DNA of 64,000 nucleotides from DAISJM01 sp036821485 (GTDB taxonomy: Bacteria > Verrucomicrobiota > Kiritimatiellia > CAIQIC01 > JAGNIJ01). Made by a program: the position numbers and the translations under genes. The notes below the pieces were generated by a model. That model searched no databases. It saw nothing but the letters and a program-made list of their open reading frames with translations, and was not told the DNA's origin. Below, piece by piece: positions 35,465-46,800 of this stretch; within the stretch, counting starts at the first letter, position 1, and each line of letters starts with the position of its first letter. Where the stretch lies: the NCBI GenBank assembly GCA_036821485.1, contig DAISJM010000004.1:1-64000 (forward strand). The letters run 5' to 3'.

Positions 35465-36763
35465 TCAATTCTTGCCGCTTCTCATGGAGGGTGCAAGCCG
35501 CAACGTACTGTCGCGCCGCGGGCCAACAGACAGGATGCCGACGGGCACTCCGGTGATTTCCGCCAGCCGCGCCACGTAGGCCTTGGCTTGCGCAGGCAGG
35601 TCTTCAAACCGCGTGATATCCTTGGTGGAGCACTTCCAGCCCTTGAAATCCTCATAGACGGGGCGGCATTTCTCCAGGATTCGAACGCTCGCCGGCACGG
35701 TGTCGTATCGCTTGCCATCGCACTCGTATGCCACGCAGATACGAATGACGTCCATGGGGTCCAGCACATCCAATTTCGTGACGGCCCAGAAATCAATGCC
35801 GTTGATCATGACCGAATAACGCGCCACAACGGCATCGAACCAACCACAACGCCGAGGACGCCCGGTGGTGGCGCCAAACTCGCGGCCGGTCTCGCGCAAA
35901 AGCGCGCCGGTTTCATCAAGCAGTTCCGTCGGAAACGGCCCCTCGCCCACACGCGTTGTGTAGGCCTTGATGACGCCAATCACCTGGTCGATCCGGTGGG
36001 GAGCAACGCCGGTTCCCACGCACGCACCGCCCGCCGTGGCGCTCGATGATGTGACAAAGGGATACGTGCCGAAATCGATGTCCAGCATGGTCCCTTGAGC
36101 GCCCTCGAAAAGGACGTTTTCCTTACGGTCGATGGCTTGATTCAGCAGCGTGATCGTATCCGCAATATGGGGGCCGAGGAAAGCCGCTGCGGCCATGTAC
36201 TCGGCCTTCACCGACACCACGTCCTGCTCGGGAGCACCAAGTGCCGCCAGAATCCGATTCTGCTCGCCAAGCTTCTGATCCAGCAGGCTGGCAAGTGAAG
36301 CATCCAGCAAATCGCCGATACGAAGTCCCACGCGCGACGCCTTGTCACCATAGCAGGGCCCAATGCCTCGCTTGGTGGTGCCGATTTTCTCGCCCTGACT
36401 GCGATCCTGTTCACGGTATTCGTCTATCAGACGATGGAAAGGCATGACCATATGCGCGCGGTCGCCCACGAACAATCGCGAACCGAGTTGGATGCCCCGC
36501 TCCTCAAGCTCCTTCAGTTCGCGGACGAGCGCAATGGGATCCACGACAACGCCGTTGCCGATGATGCACTTCTTGTTCGGATGCAAAATACCCGAAGGCG
36601 CGAGATGGAGTACATAGCGGTCCTTGCCCACCTCGACGGTGTGACCCGCATTGTTGCCACCCTGGTAGCGGACAACCCAGTCCACTTCCTTCGTGAGGAC
36701 ATCAATGATCTTCCCCTTCCCCTCGTCTCCCCACTGAGCCCCAATCAAAACGGTATTTGGCAT
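35465..36763 (-). CDS. purA: Adenylosuccinate synthetase
   Basis: A 432-residue enzyme joining IMP and aspartate with GTP in AMP synthesis. The P-loop 'QWGDEGKGKIIDVL' is at residues 10-23, 'GGNNAGHTVEVGKDRYVLH' follows, 'GTTKRGIGPCYGDKASRVGL' binds IMP, and 'GTYPFVTSSSATAGGACVGT' is the other IMP segment. The length matches E. coli PurA. It heads the purA-uppS-cdsA-rseP set, downstream of a terminator that insulates it from the giant-gene operon. Confidence 0.96.
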   Translation of the reverse strand: MPNTVLIGAQWGDEGKGKIIDVLTKEVDWVVRYQGGNNAGHTVEVGKDRYVLHLAPSGILHPNKKCIIGNGVVVDPIALVRELKELEERGIQLGSRLFVGDRAHMVMPFHRLIDEYREQDRSQGEKIGTTKRGIGPCYGDKASRVGLRIGDLLDASLASLLDQKLGEQNRILAALGAPEQDVVSVKAEYMAAAAFLGPHIADTITLLNQAIDRKENVLFEGAQGTMLDIDFGTYPFVTSSSATAGGACVGTGVAPHRIDQVIGVIKAYTTRVGEGPFPTELLDETGALLRETGREFGATTGRPRRCGWFDAVVARYSVMINGIDFWAVTKLDVLDPMDVIRICVAYECDGKRYDTVPASVRILEKCRPVYEDFKGWKCSTKDITRFEDLPAQAKAYVARLAEITGVPVGILSVGPRRDSTLRLAPSMRSGKN

Positions 36764-36801
36764 CCGACGGCCTCGCTTTCCACCACTTCGTGACCCGCAT
36801 C

Positions 36802-36833
36802 AAAGCAAAGGCCCTCTTCGTAGGGAGGGCCCT
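36802..36833 (-). terminator. Factor-independent terminator of the giant-gene operon
   Basis: On the minus strand, GGCCCTC-(8-base loop)-GAGGGCC forms a 7-bp GC-rich stem followed by TTTGCTTT. It lies about 60-90 bases beyond the VanZ-like stop and just before purA, so the giant operon is likely closed off here. Confidence 0.7.
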
Positions 36834-36893
36834 GAAACGCGGCCAAAGCCTATGGGAAGCCCCGTTGTCGGTCAACGTCAAATGGCAGGTCGG

Positions 36894-37808
36894 TCAAGGG
36901 CCGTTCAGAACGACATCATCGACATAAAACTGCGTCCCAGACGGGGCATTTTCGAGGAAGAGACCCCACGTCTTGATCCCGGCCGGATCGAGGATTCGCC
37001 CCGCAGGCGTGCGAAAATCGTCAAGCGCCACGCAGATGCGGTTCGAGCCTGGTGAAAGCTCAAATGCCTGCTGGTAGCGGTCCGCGTAGGCTGGATTCGG
37101 CCTGTCGTCGGCACGCATCCAGAGAACAAGATTGTTCGAGGAAGGAAGATAGACTTCAACACACACACGCACCTCGCCCGCCCATGAAACCGGCAAGTCC
37201 GTCAGGAAGAGACCCGGGTAAGCGTCGTGGCCGGAAGCTTGCACCTGAAGCGCGCATTCGCCATGCGTCGCAAATGAACGCACACGGCGAACGTCACAGC
37301 CCGCAACTTCCCACCGCCCGAGCTCCAGCCAGGATTCAAACGACGCCAGCCTTGGGAAATCCTGTCGCGCCCGGTGGCGGTCAAGCATCGTTCCCCCCAG
37401 TGGAAGCATCGCCAGAAGTCCGCATGCCATGGCGGTGCCCACGAAAGCGATCCTTCTCGCCGCCCATTCAGCGCGACTCGACTCATCGAGGGCCACACCC
37501 GCCAGCACGCCACAGATGCCGAGCGCCGCATCGGTCCACTGCCCGGTCCGCCCCAGAAACGGCTGGATCACCTCCACTGCTGCGGCCGCCAGGACCAGGC
37601 TGCCCGTCACGCGGAAGGCCCATATCCGGGGATGGACAGAGTTGGACCTGCTGCGCAGAACGAGAATCGTGATGACAAGGAACAACGGAAAATGCAGCGT
37701 GTCTTCCGCGGCCGCAAAAAGGCGATCGTCAGGGCGTCGGATATCTGGAACGAACAGCAGCGAGAGCAAGGCTGTCGCGGCCAGCAGAAGCAGTAAGCGC
37801 TTCTTCAA
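36894..37808 (-). CDS. VanZ-like membrane protein fused to a beta-sandwich domain
   Basis: A 304-residue protein with an N-terminal VanZ-like membrane part: helices 'LLLLLAATALLSLLFV' and 'LHFPLFLVITILVL', the phrase 'AVEVIQPFLGRTGQWTDAAL' with the E-x-x-Q and D-x-x-x-N-like pattern of VanZ, then 'AFVGTAMACGLLAMLPLGG'. Residues about 150-304 form a soluble domain, 'THGECALQVQASGHDAYPGL' to 'LFLENAPSGTQFYVDDVVLN', whose start and end resemble carbohydrate-binding or CIA30-type jelly rolls. It starts 18 bases after the giant gene, so both are co-transcribed; a surface role is inferred. Confidence 0.75.
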   Translation of the reverse strand: MKKRLLLLLAATALLSLLFVPDIRRPDDRLFAAAEDTLHFPLFLVITILVLRSRSNSVHPRIWAFRVTGSLVLAAAAVEVIQPFLGRTGQWTDAALGICGVLAGVALDESSRAEWAARRIAFVGTAMACGLLAMLPLGGTMLDRHRARQDFPRLASFESWLELGRWEVAGCDVRRVRSFATHGECALQVQASGHDAYPGLFLTDLPVSWAGEVRVCVEVYLPSSNNLVLWMRADDRPNPAYADRYQQAFELSPGSNRICVALDDFRTPAGRILDPAGIKTWGLFLENAPSGTQFYVDDVVLNGP

Positions 37809-37826
37809 ATCACCCCGCCCCCTGCA

Positions 37827-40800
37827 TCACGGCGACCATTTGATGCGGTACCATCGCTTGCTTGCATTGGAACTTGCGATGTCTTCGAAGGAGAAGTTTC
37901 CGCCCAATCCCGAATAGAATGTCGCCTGCTGGTTGGTCGCAACACCCGTATCCGCAGTGGCCCACTGGTTCGCATTGGTGGAATATTCCACCGTGAAATT
38001 GCCCGGTGAAGTACAATTCCACACCACGTTGATCATGCCACGCGATCTCGTTTGGCTCAGAATATCCACATCGGCGGACTGGTATCCCGCGGACAGCCGG
38101 ACCACGCGGTAGAACCTGTGCGGGCCGCCGGAGGATTCCACATCCTCGTAGGTGAAATCGCCACCGAAGGTGGACTTGAAGTACGGCACCTGGTTGGGCG
38201 CCGCGCCGGTCGGGGCATTCATCCACGCCTGCTCTTCCAGCAGCAGGAGGTTGGTCGCATACTGCACCTGGTAGAACTCATCCCACGCGCCACGCCACAC
38301 GATGTCGCGCAGCCCCTGATTGCGATAGATACTGGTGATCTTGAACTCGCCATAGAAGATATTGAATATCGCATCGTTCATGTCCCAGTAATTGGTATTG
38401 GAATCGGAAACGATCCGCCACCGACCCTTGTACGTGTTGTAGTACGGCTCGGTCTGCCAGAGCACGTATTCCGTGTAGGCATTCACGTTTGTGGCCAGGT
38501 CCACCCAGTTGGTGCCGCCATCACCCGAATACTGCACCCGGAAAGTGATACCGCCTGGCACGTTCTGCACGGTCCAGATCAGCGGCCAGAGACTGTTCGT
38601 ATCGCCGATATACGTCGGGTCGTTCAACACGCGTGCGTACACGACAAAGTTGGTGGTGCCCTTGCTGGCAAATTCAGTTCCACCATAGGCGCCGATGTTG
38701 ATGCGATTTCCGTTGGTCGCCGGCTCCTGACTGTAGCTGGACAGCGGGTTACCCTTGTCGATTGCCCAAGAACTCGCACTGTCGTTAATCCAACCCGAGT
38801 TGTCTACAAAGCGGCCGGCGGTCGACTGGAGATGAAGATCACCGGAGTCCACATTGGCAAACAGCGGATTCGTGATTGCACTGCGATAGTCATGCTGCTT
38901 CTCGAGTTGCCACGATCTGAGATCAGCATACGTTCCATAGATCGCAGACGTCTGGATGAAATGATAGACGTTATAGTCGATGAAGGCTCCGGCAATGGTG
39001 TTCGAATCGCCGGCAATGGCCGGGGACCCCGCATCCGTAATGTAGAAGATGTTGTTCTGGAAGGTGTTGTTAGCCGAGCTCTGCACCCGCAGGTTGAATC
39101 CCGTATTCCCCACGAATGTGGCATTTTCCACCAGCGTTGTCCGGGCACTCATCACATCCATGCCTCCGGCCGAATTGCACCAGAAGCGGATGTTGCGATT
39201 GGTAATCGCTGTAGTGTTCTGGTTCACGATGCCGTACGTGTTTGACTGGACGAGCAACCGTTCGGCCACGCTGTAGCGGTTCGAGTCAAAATAGACGCCG
39301 CGATAGGCCTGCCGCACCGTGAAGTCCCTCAACGTCACATGTGAAGCTTTGACGTCAAACGCATCGCTGTCGCCCGCCGTGCTGCCGCGGGAAATAATGC
39401 TGCCGCCGGCCGAGGCGTTCGTGCTGCCGCGGATGAGAAGATTGCCATACGTATCATCACCGCCACGGGACCAGATCACGCGTGTATCGGCCGATAACGA
39501 GTACACGCCGGTATCTACGAAGATCGTGTCACCGCCCTCCGTGTCATACGTGTCAAGGATGCCTTGGATGGTGTTCTTCGGCGCGTTGCTGGCCAGGCCG
39601 GAGTTGCCGGATGCCCCCACAACCGAGCAGTAGATATCGTTGGCGGATGACGCGTCGTTCACGTAGAAGTTCAGCAGAGAATTGCGCAGGGCAAACGGAT
39701 AGTCCGTCTGATCCTGAACAGCCGTATTGGTCTGCAGCACAACCTTCCAGAGCGAGTAGAAGCTTGATATCCCCACGGGGCTTTCCCACGGGTATTCCTG
39801 GCTGGCAGCCGGGCGATTGCTGACAATCGTGGTCCAATTCGTGCCATAGTCGAGCGAGTACTGCAGAGCGACCAGATCGTTGCTATCGAGGTTCACAGCT
39901 ACCCAGCGGATCGTGTTGGTGCCTCGCAGCACACCGCCATCGTTGATCGTGGTGGCCAGCAGCCACGCATTGGTCAGACTCTTGCTGGCTTCAGCCGTGC
40001 CGCCATAGGCACCGAGATTCACTCGGGAACCATTGGGCAACGGCTCGTTGGTGGCCACCGTCGACGGAGACCCGGCATCGATGCACGGAGACTGAGCTAT
40101 ATCGTTAGTCCAGTTCTCGCCATCCCATCGCCCCGCGACGGACTTGAGATGGAAATCGCCGTTCGTCTCGTTGGCGAAAAGCGGATCATGGGACAAGCTG
40201 TGCAGGTCGTTGCCGGATTCGCGCTGCCAGTAGAAGAGCCGTTCCCAGTTGCCGTTGCGGTTGCCGATCCACGCGCCATTACGCGCAATCAGATTGTTGT
40301 AGTCCGAATTGAGGGTACCGGCATCCAGGCGAATACAGAAACTGTCGGCACCATCCGCGATGATGATGTTGTTCTCCAAGGTCGCACTGCCCGTGCCGGC
40401 CTTCCGAACCTGATCACCACCGGTGGCCAGCGTGTTGTTGCGCAGGGTGATGGCAGAGCCATTGACCTGTACGGCCGGACCAACCCCTCCATAAACCAAC
40501 GAACTCTCCAGCAGCGCATTAGTGCCCGCCAACGTCACCTGTCCGGCCTGCACCCTGGCACGGCGCACGGTCACAGGAGCCCCCGCAACCGAGAGGGTTC
40601 CTGTGGCCAGAGTCACATCCGCCACATCCTGATCTGCCCCATTCAGGGTCAGGTTCCCGCTTCTGAATTCAAGATTCCGCAACACCGTGCCCTGCCCCGC
40701 CACGGCCATGTGTCCACCATCAAACACGACGTCGCTGAAGTTTATGTAGCTGCCATTTATACTGAGGATGGTGGTCGGCCCCCCGCCCCACCCCGTCCTG

Positions 40801-43800
40801 TTGAATACCGAAGTCATGGCATTCGTATTGCCACGCACGTACACGGGGGCGCCCACCCGCCCCTGGTCGGCATTACCCATGACCGCCACGTCGGAATCCC
40901 CGATGATGTAGTTACCCGTGTCAATGTAGATAGTGTCCTCGCCCTCGATGTCGTTGTCTTCGAGCAGGCTCTTCAGGGTGGCCTTGGGCACGTAGGCGAA
41001 GATGCCCAGATTCGTGTCGCTTCCAATACCCGTCGCATAAATATCACCGGTGGGCAGGCCGTCGTTTACGAAATAGGTGAACGGCCGATTGCGCAGCGAG
41101 AACGTCAGATCCGTGAGGTCGTTGACGTTGGTGCTGCCGTTGAGCGTCAACCGCCACCGCCCGATCGGACTGGAAGGCCATTTCTCCAGCCCCGCTTCCT
41201 TCAGATCGCTTTGCCACAGGTACTGGATCCGATAGATTTCCGAAGTGCCAATATTGGTCCACGCAACACCGTCAAAGTAATCGAGGGTTACGAGGTTCGT
41301 GGCGTCCATACCACCCCACGCCCAGACAAGATAGAAGATCCCTTCATACCGGCCACCCGATGACGCGGTAATGGCGAACAGCCACTGATTGGTCCGGCTC
41401 TGGCTGGCCTCCTTGGTATTGCCATGGACGCCAATGTTCACGCGATTCCCGTTCAGCGGCGGTTCGTTGCCGTAAGGATAGTTCGTCGGTCCGGTGTCGA
41501 TCAGGTAGGACGTTGCCGTATCGTTGGTTACGAAGACCCCCACCGACCGGTCGAACCGGCCGAATTCGCTGCGCAGATGGAAGTCATCACTCGCCGGATC
41601 GACGAACAATGGATCGACGCTCAGCGAATGAATATCCTGCGTCGTCGCGGCAATCCATTGCGGCAGACGCTCCATCGGCACGCCCCTCACAACGCCGATC
41701 TGGGCCCCATTCGTGATGAACAGATCGTTGAAGTCCGCGCGGATGGCGGCATTGGTCACAAGCTGATAGCAGTAATTCGTGTCGCCGGTCGCATACAGCA
41801 CAGAGTTGGTGAATGCCATGCTGCCTTCACTGAGCTGAACTGAGGACTGCCCATTCTTCCACAGGATGCAACTGTCGAAGACGTTGTCCCCGGCAGAACC
41901 GGCCACGACACCATTGCCCGTATGCCGGGTGACGACAGAATGAGCGATGCGGTTGCCGGAACTCTGGAAGAATCGGACACCCGCCGCGCCGCCGTCGCGA
42001 ATAAGCAAATTGCTGATCACGTTCGCCCCGCTCGACAGTTCAAACGAGAGGCCATAGTCCACGTTCTGCAGGGTGAAGTCCCTCACCAGCATGTACTGCG
42101 CGGACTTGAAGTGGAACCCCACGCTCCCAACGAAGGCCGTATGCGCCCCCTGTAGCACTGACCCACCCCAGACCCAATTCGTGCTGCCCACGATGGACAC
42201 CCTCGCCGTACTGACACCGCTCAGCACACTGCCGATAAACAACTCGTTGGTCAGCGGATAGAACCCCGTATCCACCAACACCACGTCGCCGCCATCCAGA
42301 TCGTAGTCGAGAATTTCCTGAATCTCTGTCTTCGGAATATTCGATGCCAGGCCCGAGTTGGCAGGATCGCCCGGTGCAGAACAGTAAATATCGCCGGTTG
42401 TATCCGCGTCGTTGACGTAGAACGTGATGGGGCCATTGCGAAGGATGAACGTCGTGCCGATGGTGTCGGCGATATTCGTCTGATCTTGGTAGACGACTCG
42501 CCACAGGGCAATCGGTGTTGAGGGGAAGGTTGTCGGGGTCCAATCATACCCGTTCTGAGTGGCCACAAGATTGCTCGCCAGCACGACCCAACTGGCCCCA
42601 GCATCCTCGGAGTACTCAACCCTGACCCGATCCGCTGCGGTGAACCCGCGGCTCAGCCAGTACAGCTTCTTGGTTCCGCTGACAATACCGCCGTCGTCCA
42701 TGCTGACCGCAAAGAGCGCGCGGGATGCCGCCGAAGTCACGCTCAAGCTCGCCTCGTTGGTATTACCATAGAGGCCGACATTCAGGCGGGATCCGTTGGG
42801 TAGCGGCTCATAGACATAAGAGTCGCCGATCCGTCCCGCATCGATGGCCCACGACGTATTGCTGTCGGTCACCCATGTGTTGGTAGCCCAGCGTCCGCGT
42901 TCGCTCTGAAGATGGAAATCGCCCTCGGCCGGCTTTGCGAACAACGGGTCGACAATCACGCTGCTCTCATCCACGCCAAGGTTGCGTTGCCAATCCTGCA
43001 GCTTGCGATAGCTCTGGCTGCGATACTCGTCCCGTCCCAGGACGGCGCCATTGGTCCGCCACAATATGTTGAAGTTGGCCGACAAGGTTCCCTGCGACAC
43101 ACGATAGAGGAAACTATTCGATATGGTCGAACTGATGACGGAGTTATAGAAACCAAACACACCTTGCCCGAGGTTGAGTCCCCCGCTCTGATTCTCCGAC
43201 AGCACGCCTTGATTCCAATCCGCGCTCAGATCACCACCCCCGACCGACAACCCCCAACCGGCATTACCCCAGGACGCGCAACGATCGAAGCTGCCCTGCA
43301 CCAGTTGCTGTGCAGAGATGCCGTCGCCCAAGTTCCCAAACGCTTCAATCCCTTCAAAGTTGCAGTACAGGGAATTGTCCAGTCGTAGACCCGTGGCGAA
43401 TCCCGTGAACCGGAGGTTGGCCACATCCACGTATCGCGTATCCGTCATCCGAAGGCCGTAGGTCACGAATCCGCCGCCGTCCAGCACCGTACCACCACGT
43501 ACACTATTCGTGCTGCCCAGGATTCGGATGATCCCGTTGGAGATGCCACGATTGATCTCACCCAACACCATGCTGTTGGTGAGGTAGTAGTAGCCCGTGT
43601 CGATGTACACGGTGTCCTCGGCCGTGATCGGGTAGAGCTGGAAGGCGGCGGCGGGATCGTCCAGCGGTGCGCTGTTGGTTAGGCCACTGTTGGACCCGCT
43701 GCCCGGCGCGTGGCAATACATGTCGCCAATCGTATTGGTGTCGTTGACGTAGATGGTCAACGCCTGGTTCTTGATGATGAACTCCTCATCCACTGTGTCC

Positions 43801-46800
43801 GTGACACCCGCATTGTCCTCGCTGGTCACTCGCCACAGGGCATGAAGGGTCACAAGCTCGCCCGAAACATCCCACCGATAGCCATCACTCGAGACCAGCA
43901 CATTACTGTCGATCACACTCCACACGGCACCACCGTTGCGCGAGTACTCCAAACGAACGCGGGACGTATTGGTCATGCCGCCGTGGAGCCATCGCACGGT
44001 GTTCGTCCCGCGGATGGTTGTGCGCGAATTGAAGGACACCGCCAGCAACCACGGATTTGTCTCGCTGAGACTTGCATACCCCGTGTTGCCGTAGCATCCG
44101 ATGTTGACGTTGCTGCCATTGGGCGGCAGCTCGTTTGTGTATACACTGGTGGGATTGCCGGCGTCCAGCAACGGCGAGTTGGTCATGTCATTCGTGAGGG
44201 ATCCGTCCGCCAGGAATCTTCCGCTGCGACTCGCCGGATGGAAGTCTCCGTTGATCTTGTCAGCGAAAAGCGGTTCATGCGTCAGGCTGTGGACGTCCTG
44301 CGTAACACCCACCTGCCAATCATAAAGCGTGGGGTAGTTCTCACTGCCACCCACCAGCCGTTCCCGCTCCGCGACAAGGGCGGAATCCGACACAAGCATG
44401 TCGTTGTAGTCGGACTGCAGCGAGGACAACGCCGTCTCCCGATCAATCGTGTAGATCCGGTGGCCCGAACCCGCGGCGTACAGCACACTGTTACGAATGG
44501 TGTTTGTGCCGGCCTTTGTCATGACCAGCGCCGATGCGTTCCCGGCCATCACGCCGTTGTTCCACGTGAAGGAGGATTCCTCATTGATGACACCGACGCC
44601 GCCGGTGGTGCCGTTGTTCCACGCAAGACAATTCACAAACTCAAGGCCATCGGAACGCTTGGCCTCAAATCCGGCAATCGCGTTTCCTTCGCTCCGTATA
44701 TTCTCGATCCGGCAGTCGTCGGCATCCTCGGCATACACACCCACGCCCGCATTCCTCACCGTCAGGTGCCGGAGGTTGATGCCCGCGGCCCGTTGCAGAT
44801 AAATGCCGTAGGCGCCAAGCTGGGCGGTCTGGCGGTTCAGGATGGTCCCCCCCGCCCCGAAATTCGTACTTCCGACAATCGTGACCCTGTTGGTTCCATA
44901 TCCCGAGTCGAGATCCCCGATTCGAAGATCGGCGTCCATCAGATACTCACCGGTATCGACGAAGATGACGTCCACGGGCTCCAACTTGTAGGCGTCGATC
45001 ACTTCCTGGACACTGGCCTTCGGCCAGTAAGGCGTTGTCCCCGGCAGCGCCGAGTTGCCCGGAACCGTGGTATACACGTTGCCGTTGGTTTCAGCGTCGT
45101 TAACGAAATACCAGATGGATCCGCTGTTATCGCGCATGACGAAAGGCACGCGCGATGTGTCGCTGATGCTCGAATCTCCGGTGGATGCGATGCGCCACAC
45201 ACCCGCAGCGCTCCGGCCGAAGTTCGTGGTGTCCCAACAGTAGTAGCCCAGCGACGCCGCAACGTTGGTCGCAATATTCGTCCAGATATCCACGCCGCTG
45301 ACCGCAGCAAAATCGAGATAGACATATCCGCCGGTCAGGGCCCCGCCTGCCACCCAATACAGACACTGCTCTCCCTTGACCGAACCACCGTCATCCAGTG
45401 TGATCACCGTCAGCCAACTGTTGGTGGGGGTCTTGCTCGCCTGCCACGAGTTGCCGTAGAGACCGATATCGATACGATGACCATTGGGGTCCAGTTCGTT
45501 CGTCCACGCCGAAGACGGATCGCCCGAGTCAATCAGACGTGAGAACTCCTGATCATTGGTCCAAGCCTTGAGGATGGGATCATAGCGCCCACCCGTCCGG
45601 GTCGTGCGCAGGTGGAAGTCACCCGCAGGCGCGTTTGCGAAACCAGGATCCATGGACAGCGTATGCGTATCCTGGCCGGAGGCCTTCGCCCAGAAGTGTA
45701 CGTTTTCGTAAGGGTTGGTGCGCCCGGTCAACCCCTGGCTTTCCATGATGGCACCCGCCAACGCCCCCTCCGAAACGAAGATGTCATTGTAGTCCGATAC
45801 GCGCACGCCATTCACAATGAAGTTGGCCACCGCGTTGGACCCGAAGGACGCGATCACGCTGTTCTTCACCGTAAGATCATGCGTCGAGAACGGGGCCGCC
45901 TGCTGATGCACACCGATCACATTGGACCAGAGCACACCGCTCGTCCAATCCACGTCGCGAGACAAGTAAACCGACAACCCGCGTTCCGAGCATCCCCGGG
46001 CCACGCAATGCTCCATGGCCATCGAATCAGAGAGATCAATATCGAAGCCCCGCGCGCAGTTCTCCGCTCGCACCCAATCCGCACGACACTGCTCCGAGTA
46101 GTACACGCGAACGCCTGTGTCCGCATTCCGAACCGTCAGATTGCGCAACGCCACCCCGGGCGCTTCGCTGATGTTGAAAACATAGCCCCCACCATACTTG
46201 ACCAGCACCGTGCCGCCGAGCGACTCATTGGTGCTGCCGACAAAAGACAGACGGTTGGTCTCCGGGCTGCTTCGCAATGTCACCAAGTTTGTGCTGTCCC
46301 ACGCATCAAACCTGTCCACCGCGATGTCCTCCGTCAGGAGGTAGTTGCCCGTATCAATATAGACCGTGTCGCCGGGTTCAAGATCCCAATTACGCAACAG
46401 CGTCACCACGGAATCCAGCGGCTGGTTCGACACGGCACCGGAATTCGTGTAGCTGCCAACCCCCGCGGAGTAGACGTCTCCACCTGTAGAGGCGTCGTTC
46501 ACGAAGAAGGACAACGGACTGTTGCGCAAGGCAAACAAGGCATCGGTGCGGTCCTGAACACTTGCTTCCGTGGTGGCCATGATCCGCCACATCCCCTGGA
46601 TAGAGGACGGATAGGAGCGCGTGTCCCAGACATAGAACCCGGTGTTGGCGGCAACATTGGTCACGATCACCAGCCATGTTTCCCCGGCGTCCGGCGAGTA
46701 ATCCAATCGAACCGTATCCGACGTGACAGCTCCGCGCGCAAGCCAATTCAGTGTGAAGGTCCCTTCCGCCCTTCCCCCATCGTCCAGCGAGAGAGCGCGC

